Source: VXPQ01 sp965232485 (GTDB lineage Bacteria > Bacteroidota > Rhodothermia > Rhodothermales > VXPQ01). From it: DNA of 64,000 nucleotides. Each line of letters begins with the position of its first letter. Position 1 is the stretch's first letter. Shown one piece after another: positions 17,259 to 25,700 of the stretch. Made by a program: the position numbers and the translations under genes. Location: NCBI GenBank assembly GCA_965232485.1, contig OZ246975.1, positions 744,001 through 808,000 on the forward strand, given 5' to 3'. The notes below the pieces were generated by a model. That model searched no databases and had not been told where the DNA came from. It saw only the letters and a list, made by a program, of their open reading frames with translations.

Positions 17259-17360
17259 CGGGTGCGAGACATCATCGCTCCATCGTTGAAATCAGGGAGA
17301 AACACGGTGGATTCGCGGCGTTGCAGACGTGACGCGCCCTTCCGAAGGTTGCGAGGGATA
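17216..17360 (+). repeat. MITE remnant (left 145 bp), overlapping the mutY 3' end
   Basis: GGATGCTCCGATCAAAACC then a run closely matching the left half of the 255-bp copy at 27839-28093 (CACTTCGCTCAGCGC, CATCGTTGAAATCA, GTGACGCGC, GAGGTTGCGAG-type blocks). The right end is missing. At 17354 GGATACGCTGACC may be a second terminus. Confidence 0.7.
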
Positions 17361-17476
17361 CGCTGACCAAAAAAAACCGGCGCGGAAACGACCTGGGCGG
17401 CGGGACGTAGGAAATGTCTACCGCATACCCCTTGCGCTTGCCGCAAGACCGATCCCTTCCCATCGCGCCTGTCATC

Positions 17477-18106
17477 ATGGATTTTGAAAATCTTGTCTGG
17501 ATTATTCCGGTCATATATCTCCTGAGGCGACTTCTTTTCGGTTCTCGCAAGCAGAAGCATGCCCGCAAACCCTCCGCGCAGGCGCCCCGCCCCGCGCTGT
17601 CGCAAAAAAATCGGGACGACTTGCAGGAAGGATTGGGCGAAATCGGACGGGCGCTGGGATTGCCCGCAGACCTCTTTCAGGAAAGGGGCGGGAAAACCAT
17701 GGAGCCTCCGGCGCCCTTGCCGGTCCCTTTCGCACAGGCAGAATCCGCCGCCCGGCTTCCCGTCGCGGCGACGGAAGAAACGGTGGCGTACGACGCCTGG
17801 GAGGAACCGGACTACGAAACAGACGCCTGGTTTGCCGACGAGGAAGCGTTCGAAACCGAAGAAAACGCGCCTTTTCGGGACATTCACGCCGAAAACCTTA
17901 AAAAAGAAGGCGACGATTTCGGCGACTTAAAAAAGAAAGGCGATCCAGTGGAGACACCCGCGCCGCGCGAACATACGCACGCTTCCGGCCATGCGTTGCG
18001 CCGGCTGGCCGCGACCGCTTCGCTACAGGAAGCGGTTCTCCTGAAAGAAGTTCTGGGCCGACCCGTTTCGCTGCGCCGCAGCCCCCGCTTGCCCTTCAGG
18101 AACTAA
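17477..18106 (+). CDS. membrane-anchored acidic protein of unknown function
   Basis: A 209-residue protein. One N-terminal membrane helix (ENLVWIIPVIYLLRRLLFG) is followed by a Lys/Arg-rich stretch, then a low-complexity region rich in Pro, Ala and acidic residues (YETDAWFADEEAFETEENA), which would hang in the cytosol by the positive-inside rule. The C-terminal ASLQEAVLLKEVLGRPVSLRR resembles a short helix often found at the end of Bacteroidota/Rhodothermota hypothetical proteins. ATG 17477 puts the helix at the N-terminus; an earlier in-frame start exists at 17414. No function can be assigned. Confidence 0.65.
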   Translation: MDFENLVWIIPVIYLLRRLLFGSRKQKHARKPSAQAPRPALSQKNRDDLQEGLGEIGRALGLPADLFQERGGKTMEPPAPLPVPFAQAESAARLPVAATEETVAYDAWEEPDYETDAWFADEEAFETEENAPFRDIHAENLKKEGDDFGDLKKKGDPVETPAPREHTHASGHALRRLAATASLQEAVLLKEVLGRPVSLRRSPRLPFRN

Positions 18107-18145
18107 GGGGATACCCTGACCTTTGCGGACTGCTGCAAAGGATCC
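18107..18145. repeat. MITE-like micro-remnant
   Basis: CTAA (18103-18106, containing the upstream gene's TAA stop) is followed by GGGGATACCCTGACC, then TTTGCGGACTGCTGCAAA, then GGATCC and TTAA at 18146-18149. The ends resemble the IS5-type terminus only loosely. The inner inverted repeat TTTGC...GCAAA could also fold as a hairpin. Confidence 0.4.
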
Positions 18146-18189
18146 TTAAAACCCGTCGGCGACGCCGAGTACGGAAAACACGGACCGAA

Positions 18190-18690
18190 TCAAATCAGGT
18201 CGGCGGCGCTTTCCTGGTCGGGGCCTCCTTCTTCGCCCTTCTTGAACATCTTGCTGCCGATAAGGCCTCCGACGAGTCCAAGCAGCAAGGAAACCAGAAG
18301 TCCTATCCCGAAGATTACGAAAACATAGGAAGGGGACATTATAAATTCGCCGTACCATCCGAGTTGGGATATATCCGTGCCGCCCTGTTCGACTCCCTGG
18401 AGTATTTCTTCCTGCAAACTCGGCTTGATAGCCGTTGCTCTAAGAAGCATATCCAGAACGAACCCGGTAACGAACGCCGCAAGACACGTAAGGACGCCGA
18501 GGCCAATGCCTTGCCCGCTCGACAGGGTCAGGCTATGTTTGTCGGTGTAGTGCCAGACGACAAGCAACCCGGCGCCTATGTAGGCAAGGCAACCGACGAA
18601 CTGGCCCGCCATTGGAATAAAACTGGCCAACACCCCAACCAGGCCGGCGATAACGCCCACGAGAAGAATGGATTCTGTTTTGTTCGGCAT
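18190..18690 (-). CDS. four-helix membrane protein, DUF4199-like
   Basis: A 166-residue integral membrane protein from ATG 18690. Four hydrophobic segments are seen: SILLVGVIAGLVGVLASFIP, FVGCLAYIGAGLLVVWHY, GIGLGVLTCLAAFVTGFVLDMLL and VFVIFGIGLLVSLLLGLVGGLIG, with a Gln/Glu-rich loop between helices 3 and 4 and a charged tail. Size and topology suit the DUF4199-type membrane proteins of Bacteroidota, but I do not see a decisive motif. Neighbours give no functional hint. Confidence 0.65.
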   Translation of the reverse strand: MPNKTESILLVGVIAGLVGVLASFIPMAGQFVGCLAYIGAGLLVVWHYTDKHSLTLSSGQGIGLGVLTCLAAFVTGFVLDMLLRATAIKPSLQEEILQGVEQGGTDISQLGWYGEFIMSPSYVFVIFGIGLLVSLLLGLVGGLIGSKMFKKGEEGGPDQESAADLI

Positions 18691-19005
18691 CTGCGGAAAG
18701 GAGATCGGTGAACAGGAACAAACGAACGGCGAAAAAACCGAATGCATCACGGCGGATTGCCCAGGCGAAGCGTACGCAGACGGCGTATTGCCCGCCGGGT
18801 TCTTGCGCGCAGGGCATGCGGAGGCGCACTGGATCATCGTTGAAGGTAGACGCCCGGAAACCGCCTCGCAACGAAACATAGCGTTTTTTTTCGTCTTTCG
18901 CTACAAGCCGGCGCAAGGATGCACGATAATCGAAACGAACCGGGCGGGAATTTTCAGAATGCGGACGGTGCGCCGCGAAGCGCGCCATTGACGACCAGAC
19001 CGCCG
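18691..19005. other. 315-bp intergenic stretch, nothing supported
   Basis: No coding region, RNA or repeat that I can support. An eight-T run sits at about 18883-18890. The stretch presumably holds the promoter of the leftward membrane-protein gene. Confidence 0.4.
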
Positions 19006-19533
19006 CTACGGCGCAGGCGAATCCGGGCAAGCGACATCCGGGGCGTCGGGACCAGCGTCCCCGATACCCTCCACAGACCAACGCCCTGCAAGCGACATCA
19101 TCGCGCACACCAGAAAATAACCCGCCACCGCCCCGAACGCGGCCCCCGTAAACACCCTGCTCCATGGCGTATTGACCCACCATCCAAGCACGTCGCCGCC
19201 CCAGTCCACGCCCGGAATGATCAGGCTGGCCAGAATGAGATACTTCGCCTGACGCTGCATCCAGGCGTTCCACGGCCTCGCGCCGAGGGCCAGAAAAGGC
19301 GCGGCGGCCAGCGCCGCATACATGCCGAAGCACCGGTGGCACACCGCAAGCGGCACGCCCTCCAAATGAGGCGAACGGGCCGGAATCTGATGACACGCCC
19401 CCGAAAAGCCCAGCATAATCGCCTGGCGCAACCCTTCTCCCGCAAACGGCGGCGCCAGCGCCAGGCCAAAAACGGCCCATGCGACGACAACCGTCAGCAG
19501 CCACCCTATCCATTTTCGATGTGTCCGGTTCAT
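19006..19533 (-). CDS. DUF2085 membrane protein
   Basis: A 175-residue integral membrane protein. Family marks are the cysteine/histidine motif CHQIPARS...LAVCHRCFGMYAA and GVDWGGDVLGWWVNTPWSRVFTGAAFG. Four or five membrane helices are present, with an acidic/proline tail (EGIGDAGPDAPDVACPDS). ATG 19533 is chosen; the frame stays open upstream but that part is MITE sequence, so a longer product would be an artefact. The conserved Cys and His suggest metal or haem binding, but no function is known. Confidence 0.85.
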   Translation of the reverse strand: MNRTHRKWIGWLLTVVVAWAVFGLALAPPFAGEGLRQAIMLGFSGACHQIPARSPHLEGVPLAVCHRCFGMYAALAAAPFLALGARPWNAWMQRQAKYLILASLIIPGVDWGGDVLGWWVNTPWSRVFTGAAFGAVAGYFLVCAMMSLAGRWSVEGIGDAGPDAPDVACPDSPAP

Positions 19534-19559
19534 GCGTTGCAATGCCGGGGCCGCAGGGG

Positions 19560-19682
19560 CCAGGGCTTGCCGGGCGTCGGCTCGGGGTCTGCCGCACTGC
19601 TTCGCCATTCCTTGCCGGCGCGCCCCTTTCAGTCCCTGAATCTTTGCGGACTTAATCAAAGCATCCTTAATCAGCGTATTCC
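19560..19682 (-). repeat. MITE remnant with a second terminus behind it
   Basis: The right half of the 255-bp repeat is recognisable (CACTGCTTCGCCATTCCTTGCC, then TTTGCGGACTTAATCAAAGCATCC ending at 19666). TTAA (19667-19670) and TCAGCGTATTCC follow, the end of a second, outer copy. The same order is seen at 28075-28108. It lies upstream of the DUF2085 gene and its promoter region. Confidence 0.7.
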
Positions 19683-19856
19683 TGACGCGCGATCAATACG
19701 CGCAGCGATGACCAATTGCTTTTCACGTACCTGATTCACATGAGTTTCACTGCCCGGCGCCCTGCAAGGCTTGCTTGCTCTTTGCAATCACCCTACTTTG
19801 TCCTGCTGTCTACGCTATTACATCCGACGCCATTACATTCCAAACGCAAAATCGTT

Positions 19857-20144
19857 ATGACCAGCATTACCCCTATCGGCGACCGCGTGGTGGTTCGCCC
19901 GGAGGCAGCCGAGGAGAAGACCTCGAGCGGATTGTTCATTCCCGACACGGCGCAGGAGAAGCCTCAGCGGGGCACCGTCCTGTTCGTGGGTCCGGGCCAG
20001 GTAGAGAACGGCAAGCATGTCGAGATGACCGTCAAGGCGGGCGACAGCGTGCTCTACGGCAAGTATTCGGGCACGGAAATCGCTCTTGACGGCGAGGACG
20101 TGCTCATCATGCGCGAAAGCGACATTCTCGGCGTCGTCAGCTAA
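19857..20144 (+). CDS. groES: co-chaperonin GroES
   Basis: A 95-residue lid protein of the GroEL chaperonin. The N-terminus ITPIGDRVVVRPEAAEEKTSSGLFIPD, the mobile-loop region, and C-terminal EDVLIMRESDILGVVS are canonical. ATG 19857 fits the family start exactly. groEL follows 83 bases later on the same strand. No CIRCE inverted repeat (TTAGCACTC-N9-GAGTGCTAA) is found upstream, so HrcA control is not evident. Confidence 0.98.
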   Translation: MTSITPIGDRVVVRPEAAEEKTSSGLFIPDTAQEKPQRGTVLFVGPGQVENGKHVEMTVKAGDSVLYGKYSGTEIALDGEDVLIMRESDILGVVS

Positions 20145-20227
20145 GGGCGGCGCCTGCTTCGTTTAGCGGGGATCGTCTTGATCTCCGGCACTCTGTTATT
20201 AAAGGAAACAACACGACATACTGCATC

Positions 20228-21880
20228 ATGGCAAAACAAATCGTATTCGACACGGAGGCGCGCGCGGCGCTCAAGCGGGGCGTGGACGCGCTCGCCGACG
20301 CCGTCAAGGTGACGCTCGGCCCGAAGGGCCGCAACGTAATCATCGAGAAGAGCTACGGGGCGCCGACCGTCACGAAGGACGGGGTGACCGTAGCGAAGGA
20401 GGTTCAGCTCGAGGACAAGTTGGAGAACGTGGGCGCGCAGATGGTGCGCGAGGTGGCCTCGAAGACAAGCGACGTGGCGGGCGACGGCACGACGACGGCG
20501 ACGGTGCTTGCGCAGGCCATCGTGACGGCGGGCCTGAAGAACGTCACGGCGGGAGCGAACCCTATGGACCTCAAGCGGGGCGTAGAGCGCGCCACGGCGT
20601 CGGTCGTCGGGGCCTTGCGCAGCCTCAGCCGCGAGATAGCGGGCAAGGGCGAGATAGCGCAGGTCGCCTCGATCTCCGCGAACAGCGACACGGAGATAGG
20701 AGACCTGATCGCGGAGGCCTTCGAGAAGGTCGGCAAGGACGGCGTCATCACGGTAGAGGAAGCGAAGGGCATCGAGACGTTCCTCGACGTGGTCGAAGGA
20801 ATGCAGTTCGACCGCGGCTACCTGTCCCCCTACTTCGTCACCGACGCGGACAACATGGAGGCGATCCTCGAGGATGCGACGGTGCTTATCCACGACAAGA
20901 AGATTTCGTCGATGAAGGACTTGCTGCCCGTGCTTGAGAAGGTGGCGCAGACGGGCAGCCCGCTGCTCATCATTGCAGAGGACATCGACGGGGAGGCGCT
21001 CGCTACGCTCGTGGTGAACAAACTGCGCGGCACGTTGCGCGTGGCGGCGGTGAAGGCGCCGGGCTTCGGCGACCGCCGCAAGGCGATGCTCGAAGACATA
21101 GCCATCCTTACGGGCGGCACGGTCGTCTCCGAGGAGAAGGGCTATCGTCTGGAGAACACGACGCTCGACTATCTGGGCCGCGCGAAGCGCATCGTGATAG
21201 ACAAGGACGCGACGGTGGTCGTCGACGGCGCGGGCGAGGCGGAGTCGATCAAGGCGCGCACGAACCAGATACGCCAGCAGATAGAGACGACGACGAGCGA
21301 CTACGACCGCGAGAAGTTGCAGGAGCGTCTGGCGAAGTTGTCTGGCGGCGTGGCGGTCCTGAAGATCGGCGCGGCTACGGAGCCGGAGATGAAGGAGAAG
21401 AAGGCGCGCGTAGAGGACGCCTTGCATGCGACGCGCGCGGCGATAGAGGAAGGGATCGTGCCGGGAGGGGGCGTGGCCTACCTCAGGGCTATCGGCTCGC
21501 TCGAGGCGACAGCGACGGAGAACGACGATCAGGGCGTCGGCGTGGGCATCGTGCGGCGGGCGCTGGAGGAGCCGCTGCGGCAGATAGCGGAGAACGCGGG
21601 GCTTGAAGGCTCTATCGTGGTGCGCAAGGTGATCGACGGCGAAGGCGACTACGGGTTCAACGCGCAGACCGAAGAGTACGGCTCGCTGATAGAGGGGGGC
21701 GTGATCGACCCGACGAAGGTTGCGCGCACGGCGCTCGAGAACGCCGCGTCCGTAGCGGGCCTGCTGCTGACGACGGAGACCGTCATCAGCGACAAGCCGG
21801 AGAAGAATGCGGGAGCAGGCGCCGCGGGAGGACCCGGAGGAGGCATGCCCGGAGGTATGGGCGGAGGAATGGACTTTTAG
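20228..21880 (+). CDS. groL: chaperonin GroEL
   Basis: A 550-residue ATP-dependent chaperonin. The ATP-binding motifs LGPKGRNV and VAGDGTTTATVLA, the VKAPGFGDRRKAML block, GIVPGGGVAYLRA, and the C-terminal GGM repeat tail (GGGMPGGMGGGMDF) are all present. Codon use is visibly different from neighbours, favouring GAG, AAG and CTC/CTT over the GAA and CTG common nearby, as expected for a highly expressed gene. Downstream are two small hairpins. Confidence 0.98.
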   Translation: MAKQIVFDTEARAALKRGVDALADAVKVTLGPKGRNVIIEKSYGAPTVTKDGVTVAKEVQLEDKLENVGAQMVREVASKTSDVAGDGTTTATVLAQAIVTAGLKNVTAGANPMDLKRGVERATASVVGALRSLSREIAGKGEIAQVASISANSDTEIGDLIAEAFEKVGKDGVITVEEAKGIETFLDVVEGMQFDRGYLSPYFVTDADNMEAILEDATVLIHDKKISSMKDLLPVLEKVAQTGSPLLIIAEDIDGEALATLVVNKLRGTLRVAAVKAPGFGDRRKAMLEDIAILTGGTVVSEEKGYRLENTTLDYLGRAKRIVIDKDATVVVDGAGEAESIKARTNQIRQQIETTTSDYDREKLQERLAKLSGGVAVLKIGAATEPEMKEKKARVEDALHATRAAIEEGIVPGGGVAYLRAIGSLEATATENDDQGVGVGIVRRALEEPLRQIAENAGLEGSIVVRKVIDGEGDYGFNAQTEEYGSLIEGGVIDPTKVARTALENAASVAGLLLTTETVISDKPEKNAGAGAAGGPGGGMPGGMGGGMDF

Positions 21881-21888
21881 GCGGCCGC

Positions 21889-21922
21889 AAGCCCGGAGGG
21901 CTTCTTCGCAAGGCTCCTTGCG
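21889..21922 (+). terminator. two hairpins after groEL (possible terminator)
   Basis: AAGCCC-GGA-GGGCTT at 21889-21903 is followed by CGCAAGG-CT-CCTTGCG at 21907-21922. Stems are perfect but no T-run follows, so intrinsic termination is uncertain; they may stabilise the groEL mRNA 3' end. Confidence 0.4.
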
Positions 21923-21937
21923 GCGCGCGCCGCTCAG

Positions 21938-21972
21938 CCCATGGGCTTTGCGGGCTTGATTCAGCGCATCCT
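21938..21972. repeat. MITE right-end remnant
   Basis: Ends GCTTTGCGGGCTTGATTCAGCGCATCC at 21972, the right terminus of the repeat family. It abuts the stop codon (TGA on the minus strand, 21973-21975) of the phosphohexomutase gene. Confidence 0.6.
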
Positions 21973-23364
21973 TCAGGCGGCCGCCATCGCTTCGATTTCA
22001 GCAAGGAACCGGGCGGCCAGCGCGGCGGCCCGCTCCTTTGAGGGCGCCTCGGCGTACAGCCGGACGATGGGCTCCGTGTTGGATTTGCGCAGGTGCACCC
22101 AGGCGTCGTCGAAGTCGATCTTGAGGCCGTCTTCGGTATTCGCATTGGCCCCTGCGTAGCGCGCGGCCAGCGCGGCCAGGAGCGCGTCGGGGTCGCGATC
22201 GCCGATGGGCGCCTTGTTCTTGCTCAACGCGTACTGCGGAAGGCGGGCCTTCATGGCCGAAAGCGCCTCGCCCCGGTTCGCCATATGTTGCAGCGCGAGC
22301 GCAGCGCCGGCAAGCGCATCTCTCCCGTAATGCAAATCGGGCAAAATAACGCCGCCATTGCCTTCGCCTCCCAGCACCGCGCCCACCTCTTGCATTTTCC
22401 GGACCACATGAATCTCCCCCACGGGAGAACGAAACACCGGTTGCCCGAAGGAGGCCGCCACATCGTCGATAGCCCGCGAGGAGGAAAGGTTCGTCGCGAA
22501 GGGACCAGGCCGGAATCGCCACAGGAACTCGGCGGCGATCACCTGGGTCAATTCTTCGCCCATGTACGTCCCCCCGTCCGCCACCAGCGCCAAGCGATCC
22601 GCATCGGGGTCTACGGCGAGGCCGACGTCCGCGCCCGTCTCCGCCACGACTTCCGTTAATTCGGCGAGATGCTCCGGGAGGGGTTCGGCGGGATGCGCAA
22701 AAAGACCCGTGGGTTCGCAATGCAGGCAGCGCATGCGTTCCTTGCGCACTCCCAATCGCTCAAGCAGCGCAGGCAGGGCGACGCCGCCCACCGAATTGAC
22801 CCCGTCGATCGCCACGGAAAAGTCCCGGCGGCGAATGACCTCGACGTCAATGTAGTCCAGCGCAAGGAGGCAATCGATATGGTAGTCCAGAAAATCTTCC
22901 TGCCTGTAGTTTCCCAAGGCGTTCCAGGGCGCGCTGTCCGCTTGCCCGCTTTCGGCGAGACGCAACACTTCCCTGCCCTCTTCCGGGCCGAGAAATTCTC
23001 CTTTTTCGTCCAGCAGTTTCAGGGCGTTCCATTCGGGGGGATTATGCGAAGCCGAGAGGACGACGCCCCCCGAAGCGCCCAGCGCCGCGACGGCCATTTC
23101 CACGGTAGGCGTTGCGGCCAGTCCGGCGTCTACCACATCAATGCCCGCGCTGCGCAGCGTGGCGGTCACGATGGATGCGCAGACCTCCCCGGTGACGCGG
23201 GCGTCGCGGCCCACGACCACCACGGGATCGCGCCCGTCGGCCACCGCGCGGCGACGGGTCCAGGCGGCGTACGCGCCAGCATAGCGGACCAGCGCTTCGG
23301 GATCCAGCCCGTTACCGAAAATGCCGCGAATTCCGGAAACAGAGGCGATAAGTGTTGGCGACAT
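21973..23364 (-). CDS. glmM: phosphohexomutase (phosphoglucosamine mutase/phosphomannomutase family)
   Basis: A 463-residue alpha-D-phosphohexomutase, probably making glucosamine 1-phosphate for peptidoglycan and LPS. The phosphoserine loop is LSASHNPPEWN (Ser106), the metal loop is DPDADRLAL, the sugar-binding loop is GEGNGGVILPD, and the phosphate-binding loop RKSNTEPIVRLY is near the C-terminus. The GEGNGG loop is of the phosphoglucosamine/phosphomannomutase type also seen in archaea rather than the E. coli GlmM GEQSGH type. The start codon at 23364 is only six bases from the end of an IS5-type element, so the native leader has been displaced. Confidence 0.88.
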   Translation of the reverse strand: MSPTLIASVSGIRGIFGNGLDPEALVRYAGAYAAWTRRRAVADGRDPVVVVGRDARVTGEVCASIVTATLRSAGIDVVDAGLAATPTVEMAVAALGASGGVVLSASHNPPEWNALKLLDEKGEFLGPEEGREVLRLAESGQADSAPWNALGNYRQEDFLDYHIDCLLALDYIDVEVIRRRDFSVAIDGVNSVGGVALPALLERLGVRKERMRCLHCEPTGLFAHPAEPLPEHLAELTEVVAETGADVGLAVDPDADRLALVADGGTYMGEELTQVIAAEFLWRFRPGPFATNLSSSRAIDDVAASFGQPVFRSPVGEIHVVRKMQEVGAVLGGEGNGGVILPDLHYGRDALAGAALALQHMANRGEALSAMKARLPQYALSKNKAPIGDRDPDALLAALAARYAGANANTEDGLKIDFDDAWVHLRKSNTEPIVRLYAEAPSKERAAALAARFLAEIEAMAAA

Positions 23365-23370
23365 GCTTAA

Positions 23371-24541
23371 GGATACTCTGATCAATCCGGTGTTTGGGGG
23401 TCAGATTGAAGGCATTGAAGGTTTCGATGCGTACAGGGAGCGATTTTTGGTCGAATCCAACGTTAAATCGTCGATATTGTCGTGTTTTTGCGCCCCGGGC
23501 GCCTCAAAACGGGGCGCTCGGGCATACCTATCGGGCGACAGCTATCAATTTCTTGCGCGCCATGTAGAAATTCGCCAGCGCAAACAGCGTATAGACCTGC
23601 GCCGCGTTCTTGCGCAACCCCCGGTAGCGCGTCTTGCGGTAACCCCAAAGATGCTTGACCACCCCGAAGGGATGTTCTACGCGCGCGCGAATGCGGTTGC
23701 TCTTGCGATTGAACGAAGCGTCCGCGCAGGTCAGTTTCCTGCCTCTGGCCGCCTTGCGCAACACCCGCCAGGCGACGCCTTGCGACTCGGCCTGCTCCTT
23801 GCGCTTTCGGCACGCGTAGCCCTTGTCGCCGTAAATCTCCTTCTCCTCGCCGTGCAGACACTGCTCCATCATCGTCACGTCGTGCACGTTCGCAGCCGTC
23901 ACCTCTACGCTGTGCACATAGCCCTGCGTGTCCGTGCCGATATGCGCTTTCATCCCGAAACGCCACTTGTTCGCCTTGCGAGTGGACTTCATCTCAGGAT
24001 CGCGCGCGCCGGTGCGGTTCTTCGTAGACGCAGGAGCAGAAATGATCGTCGCGTCCACTATGCTGCCCTCGCGAACCATGACGCCGTGAGCACGAAGATG
24101 CTTGTTGCTAATCGACAGAAGCCTCTTCGTCAGCCCGCGCTCCTCGAGCCAGTGGCGAAACTTGCATATCGTCGTCTCGTCCGGCGCGTAGCCCGCGTCA
24201 AGACGAGCGAAACGACGCATCGCGATATTGTCGTGAAGAGCGTCTTCCATGCCCGGATCCGAATGACCGAACCACTGCTGCATGAAGTAGATACGAAGCA
24301 TCGTTTCAAAACCGACCGGAGGACGACCCCTTGCTCCCTGCGGATAGAAAGGCTCCAACTCCGAAAGAAAAGCCTCCCATGGAAGCACCGAGTCCATCTG
24401 CTCGAGAAATCGCTGGTTACGCGTCTTTTTCGTGCGGCTTTGGTAGGCTACGTCCTCGAATGAAAACTGGAGCATCGGATTTCCTCGATTGGTAATGGGA
24501 TATACCGTAAAATACAAACGGGGGATTAAATCAGAGTATCC
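23371..24541. mobile_element. complete IS5-family insertion sequence (1171 bp)
   Basis: Inverted ends: left GGATACTCTGATCAATCC (23371-23388), right GGATTAAATCAGAGTATCC (24523-24541), identical for the outer 12 bases. TTAA flanks both sides (23367-23370 and 24542-24545), which fits the YTAR target duplication of the IS5 group. One transposase gene lies inside. A hairpin GCGCCCCG/CGGGGCGC lies near 23493-23519, beyond the transposase stop. The intact gene, matching ends and perfect TTAA suggest a recent and possibly active copy. Confidence 0.93.
23528..24475 (-). CDS. IS5-family DDE transposase
   Basis: A 315-residue transposase. An N-terminal DUF772-type DNA-binding region (FYPQGARGRPPVGFETMLRIY; ARLDAGYAPDETTICKFRHWLEERGL) precedes the catalytic core: first Asp in SIVDATIISAP, second in EIYGDKGYACRKR, and the Glu within R-x3-E-x6-K (ARVEHPFGVVK). 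All three catalytic acids are present, so the enzyme is predicted to work. ATG 24475 is the family-like start (MLQFSFEDVAYQ). It reads away from the haem A synthase gene and toward the phosphohexomutase gene. Confidence 0.95.
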   Translation of the reverse strand: MLQFSFEDVAYQSRTKKTRNQRFLEQMDSVLPWEAFLSELEPFYPQGARGRPPVGFETMLRIYFMQQWFGHSDPGMEDALHDNIAMRRFARLDAGYAPDETTICKFRHWLEERGLTKRLLSISNKHLRAHGVMVREGSIVDATIISAPASTKNRTGARDPEMKSTRKANKWRFGMKAHIGTDTQGYVHSVEVTAANVHDVTMMEQCLHGEEKEIYGDKGYACRKRKEQAESQGVAWRVLRKAARGRKLTCADASFNRKSNRIRARVEHPFGVVKHLWGYRKTRYRGLRKNAAQVYTLFALANFYMARKKLIAVAR

Positions 24542-24644
24542 TTAAAATACAGGAGGTACCAGAAACGTTGACAAATAAGGCGACGAGCAACGCAGAACGC
24601 CTGCGCAAGCACTGCTTCTGCGACGACTTTTTGCATTGGCCTGC

Positions 24645-25610
24645 ATGATGAACCTTTCGCACCGGCCTGCGGATCCGCCCCGCCCCGAAATGCGGTGGCG
24701 GCATCGCTTCACCCTCCTGACGGGCGGCGCCACCCTCCTCTTGATGGCCTGGGGCGCCTTCGTCACCAGCATCAATGCGGGTCTGGCCGTACCGGACTGG
24801 CCCTCGTCGTTCAATTCGTACGACCCCTTCAATCCGTGGCCGGAGTGGTGGAAACTCACGCCGGTGCTGGCGGAGCATGGCCATCGCCTTCTCGGGATGT
24901 TGACGGGCTTGCTGACGCTGATCCTGGCCATATGGACCTGGATTGCCGAGCCGCGCCGATGGCTGAAGGGCCTTGCGGGGGCGGCCCTCGCGCTGGTTTC
25001 CCTGCAAGGCGTACTCGGCGGGCTGCGGGTTGTGTGGCTTTCCCTGGACCTGGCCGTAGTCCATGCCTGCATGGCGCAACTGTTTCTGGGCCTCGTCGTG
25101 GCGATGGCCCTCTTTACCTCGAAGGCCTGGCTGGACGAGCGCGCCCGCGCCGTCGAAGCCAACCCGTCTTTTTTGCGGCGCATGGCCCTCGCGACCCTCG
25201 GCGTCCTGTATGCGCAAATTATCCTCGGCGCGCTGCTTCGCCATCCGGGCACGGGCATCGACCCAACGATGGCGGGGCTACACATTTTCGGGGCGGTCCT
25301 GACGACCGGAGCGATTGCATATTTGTTCGGATACGCGTTCCGTACGTTTCGGGGCGCCCGCATCGCGTATCCCGCCGCGCGCCTGCTCCTCCTGCTGGCG
25401 GGAGCGCAAGTGTTGCTGGGCGTTACGGCGTATGTGGTTACCCTTGATGACGCGGGCATGCTGGAGCCAAGCAATCTGCAAGTGGCGACGAACACCGCGC
25501 ATACGGTCGTCGGAGCGCTTCTGATGGCCGTCGCCGTGCTCGTCGTTCTGGGCGCATTCCGTTTGAAAAGAATCGGCGAAGCGCGCAACCCGGAGCGCAA
25601 AATACCCTGA
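24645..25610 (+). CDS. ctaA: haem A synthase (CtaA/Cox15)
   Basis: Oxidises the C8 methyl of haem O to give haem A for aa3-type cytochrome oxidase. The 321-residue inner-membrane protein has about eight helices and the conserved histidines in AEHGHRLLGM, VVHACMAQLFLG, AGLHIFGAV and NTAHTVVGALL. The GGATLLLMAWGAFVTSINAGLAVPDWP opening is diagnostic. ATG 24648 is a close alternative. The ctaB gene follows after 90 bases that contain a 37-base MITE derivative. The IS element ends 103 bases upstream, so transcription may now start inside or next to it. Confidence 0.93.
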   Translation: MMNLSHRPADPPRPEMRWRHRFTLLTGGATLLLMAWGAFVTSINAGLAVPDWPSSFNSYDPFNPWPEWWKLTPVLAEHGHRLLGMLTGLLTLILAIWTWIAEPRRWLKGLAGAALALVSLQGVLGGLRVVWLSLDLAVVHACMAQLFLGLVVAMALFTSKAWLDERARAVEANPSFLRRMALATLGVLYAQIILGALLRHPGTGIDPTMAGLHIFGAVLTTGAIAYLFGYAFRTFRGARIAYPAARLLLLLAGAQVLLGVTAYVVTLDDAGMLEPSNLQVATNTAHTVVGALLMAVAVLVVLGAFRLKRIGEARNPERKIP

Positions 25611-25625
25611 AATCCGTTATATTAA

Positions 25626-25662
25626 GGATGCTTTGATCAAGTCCGCTTTGATCAGCGCATCC
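25626..25662. repeat. 37-bp mini-MITE flanked by TTAA
   Basis: GGATGCTTTGATCAAG...CTTTGATCAGCGCATCC between TTAA at 25622-25625 and TTAA at 25663-25666. It consists of little more than the two inverted ends and would fold as a hairpin in the ctaA-ctaB transcript. Confidence 0.75.
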
Positions 25663-25700
25663 TTAAGCCTGTCCATTCACCGGCCCGACACGCTACGCCC

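Noticed and set aside
19700..19856. CIRCE operator or clear promoter before groES
   Set aside because: No TTAGCACTC inverted repeat is present, and no -33/-7 pair stands out enough to report.
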